This document shows, piece by piece, positions 40,007 through 51,879 of a stretch of DNA of 64,000 nt. Each line of letters starts with the position of its first letter. Position 1 is the stretch's first letter. The DNA comes from Thiothrix eikelboomii (GTDB lineage: Bacteria; Pseudomonadota; Gammaproteobacteria; Thiotrichales; Thiotrichaceae): positions 1-64,000 of the forward strand of contig NZ_FUYB01000019.1 in assembly GCF_900167255.1 (NCBI RefSeq). Direction: 5' to 3'. The notes under the pieces were generated by a model. That model was not told where the DNA came from, made no database searches, and saw only the letters and a list, made by a program, of their open reading frames with translations. The position numbers and the translations under genes were made by a program.

Positions 40007-40660
40007 TTAAAACGCAGGCAAGCATTCAAACTTCAAGTCTACTTGCGTCACGGGATGCTGGAATCCTAACTGCCAAGCATGTAATAACAAGCGATCTGCT
40101 TTAGCTTTTAATTCAGCAGGGGCGTATAACTCATCCCCTACGATCGGATGCCCTAAACTCATCAGGTGCACCCGCAATTGATGCGAACGCCCCGTAAAAG
40201 GCTCTAGCTCAACACGGCTTAGATCTGTATTCGCATCATAGGATAATAAGCGATAACGGGTCAGTGAAGGCTTGCCCTGTTCAAAATCGACCTTATGCTT
40301 AGGACGATTTGGCCAATCTAACAGCAGTGGTAAATTAATTTCACCTTCCTCCTGCTTGAGTTGCCCGCCCACTACCGCGAGATAACGCTTATGTACCGTT
40401 CGTTGTTGAAACAAAATACTTAAAGCACTTTGCATGGCCTTGCCACGTGCCATCAGTAGCAAACCCGAAGTATCCATATCCAAGCGATGCACAATCAACG
40501 CATCAGGATAAGCTTGCATGACACGGTTAATCAGACAATCTTGTTTATCTTCGCCCCGCCCTGGAACCGATAATAAACCGGCTGGCTTATTCACCACGAG
40601 CAAGTATTCATCTAGGTAGTAAAGGTCTAAGCCAGTATCGGCTGGAGGTCTATAAATCAT
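40007..40660 (-). CDS. rluA: RluA-family pseudouridine synthase
   Basis: A 217-residue pseudouridine synthase without S4 domain. The NKPAGLLSVPGRG and the catalytic motif HRLDMDTSGLLLMARGK are seen (Asp in HRLD), with FTGRSHQLRVHLMSLGHPI near the C-terminus. Length and NKPxGLLSVPGR are typical of RluA, which modifies 23S rRNA U746 and tRNA U32. Assignment to RluA rather than a close paralogue is by length and motifs only. Confidence 0.85.
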   Translation of the reverse strand: MIYRPPADTGLDLYYLDEYLLVVNKPAGLLSVPGRGEDKQDCLINRVMQAYPDALIVHRLDMDTSGLLLMARGKAMQSALSILFQQRTVHKRYLAVVGGQLKQEEGEINLPLLLDWPNRPKHKVDFEQGKPSLTRYRLLSYDANTDLSRVELEPFTGRSHQLRVHLMSLGHPIVGDELYAPAELKAKADRLLLHAWQLGFQHPVTQVDLKFECLPAF

Positions 40661-40713
40661 GTTGGTCTTATACCACAAAATCACGTTATCTTATCTATAT
40701 CCCCCGTAGCTAA

Positions 40714-41733
40714 ATGAGAACAACACCCATGTGGCCGACACGCTCGCAATTGTATACTTGCTTAGAGCAAGCTGATAGTAGCCCCATCGCTCGGTGGCTG
40801 GATTATAGCTTGACCAGCTTAATCATTTTGAATGTGATTGCTGTTGTCTTGGCCTCTGAAGCGGCCATCTACCAACGCTTCGCTCAGGCTTTTAACTATT
40901 TTGAACTTTTTTCCGTGCTGGTTTTTACTATCGAATATGTCCTTAGGGTTTGGCTAAGCCCACAATCACCCCAGAAAAAATACCAGTCAGCGCTATGGGG
41001 GCGCTTACGCTATCTGATCACGCCAATGGCTGTGATTGATCTATTGGCTATTTTACCTTTTTATTTAGGTACAATGTTTGGAGTGACAGATCTACGTATC
41101 CTGCGTAGCTTACGTTTATTGCGGGTTTTCAAACTCACCCGCCACTCTCAATCAATAGCCTTATTCATCAAAGTGTTACAGCAAGAAGCTGAAAACCTCA
41201 TCTCGGCTATTTTAGTATTCTGTGTATTAATTTTACTGGCAGCGGCGAGCATGCATTTTGTTGAGGGCGAACAACAACCCGAAGAGTTTGGCAGCGTTTT
41301 GCGTGCGCTCTGGTGGTCGACCGTGACTTTAGCCACGATTGGCTATGGGGATGTGGTACCACTTACTCCTTTAGGCAAACTCTTAGCTAGTTTTATTATT
41401 ATCACAGGAGTAGCGATTGCCGCTTTACCCACGGCCATTCTCGCTTCAGGCTTTATGAATGAACTCATCCATCGCCGGAATATCTTTCGAATGGAAGTCA
41501 TTCAAGCTTTAGAGCAAGATCATTTAAAATTTGCCGATCTACGCCATTTGGAACACTTACGCTTAAAGATTGGCATTAGCCATGCCGATGCACGCTTAAT
41601 TTTTGAAGAGGTCAAACAAACCGCTTGGCTACAAACCCATCTAAACTGCCCTCATTGCCACCAAGCCTTAATGATCCGTCATCCGGTTGGACAAATCCAC
41701 CTCAGCGCCTCTGAGCCACTAGCTGAACCTTAA
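40714..41733 (+). CDS. Voltage-gated potassium channel-like ion transporter
   Basis: A 339-residue six-TM channel. S1 begins near LTSLIILNVIAVVLASEAAI. S4 shows regularly spaced arginines (LRILRSLRLLRVFKLTRH). The pore contains the selectivity filter TLATIGYGDVVPLTP. The C-terminus is cytoplasmic, with a coiled-coil-like stretch and a CPHCH zinc-like pair (about residues 313-317), which is unusual. Resembles KvAP/Kch-like channels; K+ selectivity is inferred from TIGYGD. Confidence 0.85.
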   Translation: MRTTPMWPTRSQLYTCLEQADSSPIARWLDYSLTSLIILNVIAVVLASEAAIYQRFAQAFNYFELFSVLVFTIEYVLRVWLSPQSPQKKYQSALWGRLRYLITPMAVIDLLAILPFYLGTMFGVTDLRILRSLRLLRVFKLTRHSQSIALFIKVLQQEAENLISAILVFCVLILLAAASMHFVEGEQQPEEFGSVLRALWWSTVTLATIGYGDVVPLTPLGKLLASFIIITGVAIAALPTAILASGFMNELIHRRNIFRMEVIQALEQDHLKFADLRHLEHLRLKIGISHADARLIFEEVKQTAWLQTHLNCPHCHQALMIRHPVGQIHLSASEPLAEP

Positions 41734-41758
41734 GATCGTTTCAGACCTCAAATGATAC

Positions 41759-42772
41759 TCAGCCACCGATCAGATTCGGCTCAGGTTCTAAACTCACGCC
41801 AAATTGCTCTTGCACAGCAGCCATAATCCGCTGTGCAAACTGCCAAATTTCAGCGCCACTGGCTTGACCGTGATTAACTAGCACCAAAGCATGCTGCTCA
41901 TAAGTCCCTGCATCGCCTACGCGCTTACCCTTCCAGCCACCTTGATCAATCAACCAACCTGCCGATAATTTTACCTGATCGCCCTGTACCCAACCCGGAC
42001 AGTTAGGATAGTTTGCTTTAAGCGCAGCAAACTTTGCAGCCGACACTAAGGGATTTTTAAAGAAACTACCTGCATTCCCAATCACCGCTGGATCAGGCAA
42101 CTTGCTTTGACGTAGGCTAATAATCGCCGCACTAATCGTGCGTGCATCGAGGGTTTTCCCTGCTAACTGCTCACTGACACCGGCATAATTTGTTTTCCAG
42201 CTAGCTTGTTTAGGTAAGCGGAAAGTTACTGCGGCAATCAGCCAACGCCCCGGCTCGACGGATTTAAAATGACTATCTCGATAAGCAAAGGCACAGTCTT
42301 CTAAACTGAATTTACGCAGCTCGGCAGTACGCCAATCCAAGGCATCTAATTCATAAAAATGATCTTTCAGCTCGACCCCATACGCACCAATATTTTGCAA
42401 AGGAGCAGCCCCGACTGTCCCCGGAATCAACGATAAATTCTCTAAACCCGCATAACCTTGTGCTATCGTCCAGCGCACAAACTCATGCCAATTCTCACCT
42501 GCACCAGCTCGCACATAGACAAAATCTTTATCCTCAGCAAGCAGCCGACGCTCCTCCAAACCTACTTGCACAACTAGACCCGGAAAGTCTGCAATAAATA
42601 GCATATTGCTACCACCGCCTAAGAACAACACGGGTAGCTCGGGATGCTCACGTCGCCACAACATCACTGATTTAAGCCCACCGAGTGTGCGTAAGCTACA
42701 GAAATAACGCGCTTGCACGGCAACCCCAAAGGTATTGAGTGCTTTTAATGAGTAGTGTTCATACATTTTCAT
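41759..42772 (-). CDS. murB: UDP-N-acetylenolpyruvoylglucosamine reductase
   Basis: An FAD enzyme reducing UDP-GlcNAc-enolpyruvate to UDP-MurNAc in peptidoglycan synthesis (337 residues). The N-terminal LKALNTFGVAVQARYF, VLFLGGGSNMLF, IPGTVGAAPLQNIGAYGVEL, YRDSHFK, and GNAGSFFKNPLV (catalytic Ser) and the C-terminal EPEPNLIG (Glu) form the type I MurB pattern. Start at MKMYEHYSLKALNTFG; longer frames upstream are unlikely. Confidence 0.93.
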   Translation of the reverse strand: MKMYEHYSLKALNTFGVAVQARYFCSLRTLGGLKSVMLWRREHPELPVLFLGGGSNMLFIADFPGLVVQVGLEERRLLAEDKDFVYVRAGAGENWHEFVRWTIAQGYAGLENLSLIPGTVGAAPLQNIGAYGVELKDHFYELDALDWRTAELRKFSLEDCAFAYRDSHFKSVEPGRWLIAAVTFRLPKQASWKTNYAGVSEQLAGKTLDARTISAAIISLRQSKLPDPAVIGNAGSFFKNPLVSAAKFAALKANYPNCPGWVQGDQVKLSAGWLIDQGGWKGKRVGDAGTYEQHALVLVNHGQASGAEIWQFAQRIMAAVQEQFGVSLEPEPNLIGG

Positions 42773-42826
42773 GCGATGCATTGTGGCGCGAGCGGTTAGG
42801 CGGTGCAACAGGATTTAAATACCCGT

Positions 42827-43888
42827 TTAAGCAGATTCACGGCGTTGATGCGGCAATAAAACCTCAAAGGCTGTTCCGCCACCAACACGCGAACTACAAG
42901 CCACTGAACCACCATGCCGAAGGGCAATCTGCCGCACTAAACTGAGGCCTAAACCCCAACCACCCTGCCCTTCGCCATACCCAGCGGGTCGATAAAAAGG
43001 CTCAAAGATCTGTGCTTGAGCAGCTAGCGAAATACCCGCCCCACGATCTAAGACTTGTAAACTCACGTGGGCGGGCGGTTTGCTCACCAAACGAGCATCC
43101 ACTTGCCCGCCACCATGCCGGATTGCATTCTCTAAAAGATTACGGATTAAACGCCGGAGCAAACGTTCTTCGCCGACTAGTTCTAAAGCTTCTGCGTCAC
43201 AGTCTAGGTCTAACCGTGCACATTCCTCAGCAAGCAAAGCCGAGACATCCACCATTTTTTGCTCTAATGGGATCTCCAAAGTATCTAAACGACTGGCCAG
43301 CAAAATTTCCTCGACTAATTGATTCAGCTCCTGCATATCTTGGCGCAGGGTTTGTACTTGAACCGTCTGCTCTAAACCTTGTTGTTCAGCCAACATGGCT
43401 AGGCTCATTTGCATACGGGCTAAGGGCGAGCGTAATTCGTGTGAGGCATTCGCCAATAATTGGCGTTGACTGGCCAGCAAAGCCTGAATCCGCTCAGCCG
43501 ATTGATTAAAACTCGTGGCTAAAATCGCCACCTCATCGCAACCCTGCACAGCAACCCGCGTCGCTAATTGCCCAGCACCCAAAGCCTCTACCCCTTGCTT
43601 TAAGGCTTCTAGGCGGTAAGTTAAGCGCTTAGCAATCGGATAAGCCCCCAAAGATACAATCAGCGCCGTCATTAATAACAACGGGAATAACGGTAAATGA
43701 GCACCTTGCTCACGAAAATGAAACACAGCCCCTGCTAGCATTGAAACCAGCACCACACTGCTAATCACGACTAGATAGATTTGCCAAAATAAACGCCGCC
43801 GCAAACGTCCAAAGCGACGTGGCTCACAGCGTTGAGACGGATGACGAAACGGGTGAAACTCTTGAGTACAAGGCCGCCGCTTCATCAC
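42827..43888 (-). CDS. Sensor histidine kinase (CpxA-like)
   Basis: A 353-residue membrane kinase. Two hydrophobic spans (about residues 33-55 and 66-84) bracket a very short periplasmic loop. HAMP-like linker, then H-box ANASHELRSPLARMQMSL, N-box RNLLENAIRHGG, G1 DRGAGISLA and G2 GWGLGLSLVRQ. Its start overlaps the response regulator stop by 4 bp. The near absence of a sensor domain suggests that it senses the membrane or needs a partner. With the CpxR-like box upstream, a CpxA-type envelope stress role is likely. Confidence 0.85.
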   Translation of the reverse strand: MMKRRPCTQEFHPFRHPSQRCEPRRFGRLRRRLFWQIYLVVISSVVLVSMLAGAVFHFREQGAHLPLFPLLLMTALIVSLGAYPIAKRLTYRLEALKQGVEALGAGQLATRVAVQGCDEVAILATSFNQSAERIQALLASQRQLLANASHELRSPLARMQMSLAMLAEQQGLEQTVQVQTLRQDMQELNQLVEEILLASRLDTLEIPLEQKMVDVSALLAEECARLDLDCDAEALELVGEERLLRRLIRNLLENAIRHGGGQVDARLVSKPPAHVSLQVLDRGAGISLAAQAQIFEPFYRPAGYGEGQGGWGLGLSLVRQIALRHGGSVACSSRVGGGTAFEVLLPHQRRESA

Positions 43889-44628
43889 TGATCCTCGCCG
43901 TCTTGGCTGCGTGCAAAGATATAGCCTGCCCCGCGTAAGGTAATGATCCGTTTTGGCTGCTTGGGATTATCCTCAATCGCTGCGCGAATTCTTGAGATAT
44001 GCACATCAATTGAACGATCAAAGGCTTCGAGTGTTTCACCCTTCACCATATCCATTAATTGTTCACGGCTTAAGACCCGTCCTGCTCGCTCCGCCATAGC
44101 GACTAATAGATCAAACTGGTAACTGGTTAATTCACGTAACTGCCCATCAACCCGAGTCTCTCGCGCCTCTCGATCTAGCTCTAAGCGGCCAAAACGCAAA
44201 GCTTGACGTTGGGTCGTATCCCGCAAACCACGACGCAAAATAGCCTTAATCCGAGCACGTAATTCGCGAGGCTCAAAGGGTTTGGGTAAATAGTCATCTG
44301 CTCCCATTTCAAGGCCAATAATTCGATCCGTGGCATCGCCCCGGGCGGTAAGCATCAAAATAGGAATGGTGGCAGTGCTTCCCACCCGTAACTGACGACA
44401 CAAATCTAAGCCATCTGCATCCGGCAACATTAAATCTAAAATAATCAGCGACCATTCGTCTTGCTGAGCCAGCTTTAAACCCTCTCGCCCTGTCGATGCA
44501 CAAATCAGAGAATAGCCTGCATCGCCTAAATATTGCACCAGCATTTGGCTTAACCGCAGATCATCGTCAATAAGTAAAAGTCGCTCAGGCATCCATTCAT
44601 TATCCATTACAAAAGCAGAGCCAGTCAC
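43885..44628 (-). CDS. OmpR-family response regulator (CpxR-like)
   Basis: A 247-residue regulator. The receiver domain has LLIDDDLRLS, phospho-acceptor Asp in LIILDLMLPDADG, and the Lys in DDYLPKPFEPRELRAR. The C-terminal winged helix (about residues 145-240) has RELTSYQFDLLVAMAERAGR and RSIDVHISRIRAAIE. Cotranscribed with the downstream kinase (4-bp overlap) and preceded by a small membrane protein gene. Confidence 0.9.
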   Translation of the reverse strand: MTGSAFVMDNEWMPERLLLIDDDLRLSQMLVQYLGDAGYSLICASTGREGLKLAQQDEWSLIILDLMLPDADGLDLCRQLRVGSTATIPILMLTARGDATDRIIGLEMGADDYLPKPFEPRELRARIKAILRRGLRDTTQRQALRFGRLELDREARETRVDGQLRELTSYQFDLLVAMAERAGRVLSREQLMDMVKGETLEAFDRSIDVHISRIRAAIEDNPKQPKRIITLRGAGYIFARSQDGEDQ

Positions 44629-44678
44629 CTAGCTCCGCTTGCTATTTAAACCCTGTTATTCAGCACTAATCGTTGGTA

Positions 44679-45065
44679 TTAGCGCAGTAACTCGACGGCT
44701 TTAGCCCGTTGGGCAGGGGTAGCCTCAATCCCATCTAGAATCATACTCAGGGGTAATTTCTGCCCCAGATTGTCATAAGATTGCATTGACTGTTGGTAGC
44801 CATGATGTCGACTGTGATGATGGCTACTTGCTTTACCGAGCATAAACCCAAACACCGCAATCAAAGCTGCCGCTGCGAATACTTTCCAACGCCGCTTACC
44901 TTGCTGCCAAGAACCACCACACTTAGACCATTCGCCACAGCCACCCCGTTTGTTCGAGTTCCCTGTTTGGCTCGCCTCAGTGGCGGCTTCGGTATTGAGC
45001 TTAGCATTTACACCCTCAGTCGCAAGTTCGGGGTTGGTTTCATTGGTATTTTTTACATCGTTCAT
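44679..45065 (-). CDS. Small membrane protein with His-rich segment, possible CpxP/Spy-like remnant
   Basis: A 128-residue protein. An Asn/Thr/Glu-rich N-terminal part precedes GGCGEWSKCGGSW and a membrane span (about residues 62-79, VFAAAALIAVFGFMLGKA). A metal-binding-looking HHHSRHHG follows, then LSMILDGIEATPAQRAKAVE. The last part resembles the ATPxQRxK opening of Spy/CpxP-like periplasmic proteins but stops there, so the domain is incomplete. First gene of the Cpx-like operon, with a GGAGT ribosome site. A metal-sensing or adaptor role is only inferred. Confidence 0.55.
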   Translation of the reverse strand: MNDVKNTNETNPELATEGVNAKLNTEAATEASQTGNSNKRGGCGEWSKCGGSWQQGKRRWKVFAAAALIAVFGFMLGKASSHHHSRHHGYQQSMQSYDNLGQKLPLSMILDGIEATPAQRAKAVELLR

Positions 45066-45173
45066 GAGAGTAACTCCAGTTGCTTAATTAAATCAGCTTG
45101 CTTGGCTGAGCCAGCTGTCTTGCTGGCATGGAACTATTCTGCAAACTTTGTATTGCTGGATTACGGCGGGTTT

Positions 45174-45188
45174 GTAAAGTTTTGTGAA
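45174..45188 (+). promoter_or_regulatory. CpxR-box-like site
   Basis: GTAAA-N5-GTGAA at 45174-45188, one mismatch from the E. coli CpxR consensus GTAAA-N5-GTAAA, about 109 bp upstream of the first gene of the Cpx-like operon. Suggests autoregulation. Confidence 0.45.
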
Positions 45189-45335
45189 GTAGGTGCTTGC
45201 TTGGAAATACGGATGGAACTTAGATGACTAGTCTAGCAAGATGTAGCAACACCACTAGTCAACTATAGTGGCCACTGATGCACCACACCCACTCATAAAT
45301 ACTGAAGACTTTCTATTTATTCTTGGAGTTGATGC

Positions 45336-45812
45336 ATGCAAATACCCAGCACAGAAAATCATACGATCATCCTTAATGAAACCTCTATTTACCAAGGCTA
45401 TTCGTTTGAATCGTCGGTTGCTGTTTCTAAGGAAGATATTTCAAAATTTGCGACGCTCTTGCAGGATGAAAACCCCTTACACCATGATGAAGCCTATGCA
45501 GCCGCCTCACGCTTTGGCGGCATTATCGCCAGTGGTCCCCACATTATGAGCCTGTTCACCTCAATGGTGGCATCTCACTTTTCAAAACTCTGCCCTATGG
45601 TTGGTACTCATTTTGAGTTTGATTTTCTTCTACCAATTATGTCTGAAGATAATTTGACTATGCGATGGACCATTTTGACACTTGACCCGTTTTCAAAGCC
45701 AAACAAAATTCCAGTTAGATTAAACGGTTTGGTCGAATCCTCACGTGGTATAACCATCAAGGCTGTTGGTGATATACTGCTATTTCCTAGCAATAGCCCA
45801 GCGAGAATTTGA
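45336..45812 (+). CDS. MaoC-like hot-dog dehydratase
   Basis: A 158-residue protein of the MaoC/R-specific hydratase type. After a short N-terminal extension comes the hydratase motif ATLLQDENPLHHDEAYAAAS (Asp-x-Asn-x-x-His), then FGGIIASGPHIMSLFTSM. This is the active site of enoyl-CoA hydratases. Length fits a single hot-dog domain. Substrate unknown; it stands alone between the Cpx-like operon and an IS1-type remnant. Confidence 0.8.
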   Translation: MQIPSTENHTIILNETSIYQGYSFESSVAVSKEDISKFATLLQDENPLHHDEAYAAASRFGGIIASGPHIMSLFTSMVASHFSKLCPMVGTHFEFDFLLPIMSEDNLTMRWTILTLDPFSKPNKIPVRLNGLVESSRGITIKAVGDILLFPSNSPARI

Positions 45813-45900
45813 CGGGTTTTGGCATGCATTATTGACATCTAAAAAGCACAGATAACACTAGACCTCTTGCGAAAGTAAAAACAATCCCCATCATGATGTC

Positions 45901-46191
45901 GTTTTTAAACAGCTCAAAGCACGGATCGACCCCTTTGGGATTGCCCGTTATTAGACCGATGATTGGGGTGCTTATGAACGCCACTTGGACGCTGACCCGC
46001 ACGCAGTTGGCAAGCGTAATACCCAGAAAATCGAGCGGACAAACCTCAATCTGAGGACGTGAGGGACGTGGGTCAAGCGTTTGGCGCGTAAGACCCTCTG
46101 CTTTTCAAAGGATGAGCTGATGCACGATACCGTAATTGGATTGCTCATCAACAAAGTGGAATTCGGGGTTGATATTCATGCCAAAATTTAG
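45901..46191 (+). pseudogene. IS1-family transposase C-terminal remnant
   Basis: A plus-strand frame with two stops reads FKQLKARIDPFGIARY, stop (45952), TDDWGAYERHLDADPH, VGKRNTQKIERTNLNLRT, stop (46060), then WVKRLARKTLCFSKDELMHD and TVIGLLINKVEF to 46191. DDWGAYERHL, TQKIERxNLNLRTR and KRLARKTxCFSKxxxMHDxVIG are the C-terminal signature of IS1 InsB transposases. Start and upstream parts are missing. It fills most of the 434-bp gap between the MaoC and Uma2 genes. Confidence 0.85.
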
Positions 46192-46246
46192 GAGTTAGGC
46201 TCGCTCTAGTAGTTCGGTTTAATAATAGGCAGTGCTGGGTTCGGTA

Positions 46247-46834
46247 TTAATCTTTTTGCCCAACCAACTCAAAATCCACATCCTCATAAATCGCTTGCAT
46301 GGCAACTCTGAAATTCAAGCTGGCAAACTCCACTTGACTCTCTATCGTCGTAAATGCAAACAACTCCCAACGATTATGTACATTGCGCCGAAACACATCA
46401 ACCCGATAACTGCGCGGATCAATCAGCACATATTCTTGCAAGCTACTGATTTCACGGTACAAGGCAAATTTCAAGCCACGGTCATAACCTTCGGTACTAG
46501 CTGATAAAACCTCAATGACTAAACGCGGTGCATGCTTCGTATAATTTCGTTTTAAGTCGGCCGGATCACAAGTCACCATCACATCAGGATAAAAGAATGC
46601 TTCATCTTCCTTCACACGAACTTTCATATCTGCCATGTAGACACTACAACCTGAACCGCGCAAATCTGCTTTCAATAAAGCAAATACATTACCACTAATG
46701 CGTACATGCCCATCCCCTGCTCCCGCCATTGCATACACTTCACCACGGACATACTCATGACGAATCATTGCATCGGCTTCACCTTGCAAATAAGCATCTA
46801 CTGTTAGTAAGGTAGATAGCGCAGTAGCAACCAT
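46247..46834 (-). CDS. Uma2 family endonuclease-like protein (DUF820)
   Basis: A 195-residue protein of the Uma2 family. It shows the PD-(D/E)xK-like core: RHEYVRGEVYAMAGAGDGHV, CSVYMADMKVRV, FYPDVMVTCDPAD, then APRLVIEVLSAST and YREISSLQEYVLIDPRSYRV. ATG at 46834 (MVATALSTLLTVDAYLQ) is preferred. The biological role of Uma2 proteins is poorly known; they are common in transposon-rich genomes. Confidence 0.85.
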   Translation of the reverse strand: MVATALSTLLTVDAYLQGEADAMIRHEYVRGEVYAMAGAGDGHVRISGNVFALLKADLRGSGCSVYMADMKVRVKEDEAFFYPDVMVTCDPADLKRNYTKHAPRLVIEVLSASTEGYDRGLKFALYREISSLQEYVLIDPRSYRVDVFRRNVHNRWELFAFTTIESQVEFASLNFRVAMQAIYEDVDFELVGQKD

Positions 46835-46877
46835 ACTCAGGCTCCGAAAAAAACTAATTTCCAAACTATAGCACTAA

Positions 46878-49454
<2,577 letters not shown>

Positions 49455-49458
<4 letters not shown>

Positions 49459-49907
49459 TCACAGAGCTTGGTCTGATAAAACTTAGACTCACCTTTACCC
49501 GGTTGGCAACGCCAAGCACGCTGGATACTAGCCGCATACCAACCCGTTTGCGTGGTTTTAAACGTAATTTTCTGCAAAACGCCAGCCACCGAACGATTAG
49601 GAATATTTTCCTCACGGAGAGTGCAAATCTGTTGCCCTGCCTTCGCTTTGCCACACCAATGATAGGCCTTGATTGTTCCATCTAGCTCGACCGTCAAGCG
49701 TTTGAGTAAAGCGAGGGGCGAACTCTTCACCCGAGCGTCTTGGACTATCACCGCTTTTAAGTGGTCATTGAAAACCTTTAAATCCTTTGCAGGGGCAATT
49801 TGGAAAGACCGAATCGGAAACCGCCCATCACTTCCTTGTGCTAGTGAATAACTCAAGAGCACGGATAGTATTGATATTTTTATTATTAACCGCTGATAAA
49901 ACCTCAC
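49455..49907 (-). CDS. Secreted protein of unknown function
   Basis: A 150-residue exported protein. Residues 1-25 (KISILSVLLSYSLAQGS) act as a signal peptide. Four Cys in the mature part (WCGKAKAGQQICTL and RAWRCQPG ... KLCD) probably form disulfides. Not recognised as a known family; no recognisable active site. Convergent with the histidine phosphatase gene. Confidence 0.6.
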
Positions 49908-50134
49908 CGCTTACTCCTAGGTTCAGTCTAATGATGGCCCAACGAATCCCAATTAATCTTGATGCTCAATAGCCTAGAGCCTACTAGCTTCACCTATGTT
50001 TAACAAACTAAAGCCCAAGTCTAATTCCGACAAACTGCCAAACTAAGGCGATAAACTGAACTCCCTACTGAATTAAAAACAGCTAATGCGCTACCCTACT
50101 ATTCAAGTTTGTACCAAAATGCTAAATTTAACGC

Positions 50135-50962
50135 ATGCAAACAGAATACGAACTGGATATTAGCCGCCGCTTTGGTGGTATTGCACGCACGTATGGAGCA
50201 CGAGGACTAGACAGTTTTCAGGCTGCGCATGTCTGTGTGGTAGGGGTCGGTGGCGTTGGCTCTTGGGCCGTCGAAGCCTTAGCCCGCAGTGCCATTGGTC
50301 GATTAACGCTGATTGATTTAGATAATGTTAGCGAATCAAATATCAATCGCCAATTACCCGCTTTATCGAGTACGATTGGTGCACCAAAAATTGAAGTATT
50401 AAAAGCTCGCATTCTTGATATTAATCCAAGTTGCCAAGTCGATTTAATAGAAGATTTTATCGAACTAGCGACCATTCCACAGTTTATTCACACAGAAATG
50501 GATTATGTTATCGACTGTATTGATAATTTTCGAGTTAAAGCTGGGTTAATCGCTTATTGCAAACGCCATAAAATACGTATTATTAGTTTAGGTGGTGCAG
50601 GTGGGCAGCGTGATCCAAGTCAAATTCGGGTCGGTGATTTAGCCCGCAGCCAACAAGATCCTTTATTAGCTCGAGTTCGCAAGCAATTACGTCAAGACTA
50701 TCATTTCAGCCGCAATCCCAAACGGCGGTTTGAGGTCGCTTGTGTGTGGTCAGAAGAGCAAATGCGCTTCCCAACCGCAGCAGGTGCAATGAGCACAGAG
50801 CGACCGAGTGATAACGCTGCGACGGGCTTGAGCTGTGCGGGTGGTTTAGGGTCAGTCATGACCGTCACCGCTAGCTTCGCTTTATTTGCGGTGAGCCACG
50901 TATTAGAAAAACTCGCTACCCGCCCACAGCCTCAAGTTGAGGTAGAAAACTCGACCTCATAA
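50135..50962 (+). CDS. tcdA: tRNA threonylcarbamoyladenosine dehydratase
   Basis: An E1-like (ThiF/MoeB fold) enzyme of 275 residues that cyclises t6A37 in tRNAs to ct6A. The ATP-binding GVGGVGSWAVEALARS, the LTLIDLDNVSESNINRQLPA stretch, and FRVKAGLIAYCKRHKI are typical. TcdA lacks the catalytic Cys of ubiquitin-type E1s. The conserved GDLARSQQDPLLARVRKQLR region is present. Convergent with the DUF2797 gene (31-bp overlap). Confidence 0.93.
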   Translation: MQTEYELDISRRFGGIARTYGARGLDSFQAAHVCVVGVGGVGSWAVEALARSAIGRLTLIDLDNVSESNINRQLPALSSTIGAPKIEVLKARILDINPSCQVDLIEDFIELATIPQFIHTEMDYVIDCIDNFRVKAGLIAYCKRHKIRIISLGGAGGQRDPSQIRVGDLARSQQDPLLARVRKQLRQDYHFSRNPKRRFEVACVWSEEQMRFPTAAGAMSTERPSDNAATGLSCAGGLGSVMTVTASFALFAVSHVLEKLATRPQPQVEVENSTS

Positions 50963-51762
50963 CCCGCAAATTTACGCAGATTAATTACGCCCGTATCCAA
51001 GATTAGATACTGCCCCTTGATTCCCTCTAAACTACCTGCCACGTGTGGATCTTTGTCAAAACTTAAAGATTTCACTTTGCTCGGGTAACGTAAAATAGGA
51101 TAACGAATAGCCGTCACTGCTGCCTCTGGTAGTAATTCCACTGCCACTTCGCCAAAGCGATGCCGTAAATCCCTGAGGGCATCCTGTACTTGTGGCAACA
51201 GTTGATCTCGTGCTGCCACTAAATCAATAAACTCCGCTTCACTTTTGAGCATTTGCTGCCAATGGGTTTTATCCGCAACATGCGCTTTAAAAGCGACCTC
51301 CATTAAACCGGATAAATAACGTGACTGCACTTTGAGTATGGGTAAAGCTGCCACAGCGCCTTGATCAATCCAACGGGTAGGGATTTGGCCTTGGCGAGTA
51401 ATGCCGACTTTTAAGGCCGAAGAATTCGCTAAATAGACAAAATGTGCCTGCATACAATGTTGCTCACCCCAAGCTGGCTCACGACAAGTACCCGCTGCGT
51501 AATGGCACAATTCAGGCTTAATAATGCAAGTATCACACTGGGCTAGGCGCATAAAACAAGGATAACAATAGCCTTGATTAAAACTCTTTTTGGTCAGCCG
51601 CTCACAATGAATACAATAAATTCTACCCGTATGCTTGAGGGCAATAGGCTTACCTAGCCAAGGAGCTAAGGGGAACTCGGTATTATTGAGTACCAACTGA
51701 TACTCAACCGGATCAGCGAGTTGAGTATGCATTTTGCGCAAAATACCGCTTTGAGAACTCAT
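50932..51762 (-). CDS. DUF2797 family protein
   Basis: A 276-residue protein. N-terminal cysteine-rich part (YCIHCERLTKKSFNQGYCYP and CDTCIIKPELCHYAAGTC) would bind zinc, followed by a conserved VYLANSSALKVGITRQGQIPTRWI core reminiscent of GIY-YIG-like sequence, which supports the DUF2797 assignment. Function unknown. ATG at 51762 is used; a longer frame starts at 51786. Confidence 0.75.
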   Translation of the reverse strand: MSSQSGILRKMHTQLADPVEYQLVLNNTEFPLAPWLGKPIALKHTGRIYCIHCERLTKKSFNQGYCYPCFMRLAQCDTCIIKPELCHYAAGTCREPAWGEQHCMQAHFVYLANSSALKVGITRQGQIPTRWIDQGAVAALPILKVQSRYLSGLMEVAFKAHVADKTHWQQMLKSEAEFIDLVAARDQLLPQVQDALRDLRHRFGEVAVELLPEAAVTAIRYPILRYPSKVKSLSFDKDPHVAGSLEGIKGQYLILDTGVINLRKFAGYEVEFSTST

Positions 51763-51879
51763 ACACGCTCCATGTGTGGTTGGCAAATCACTGCTACTAA
51801 AATTGTTACACTCATCACTGCATCATACGCAGCTCATGAAGCTTGTAGCAATAGGACTAATTTACCGATTGGACAGAGC

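Noticed and set aside
45222..45260. Inverted repeat GACTAGT / ACTAGTC before the MaoC gene
   Set aside because: A short repeat with a long loop and no T-tract; too little to call a terminator or operator.
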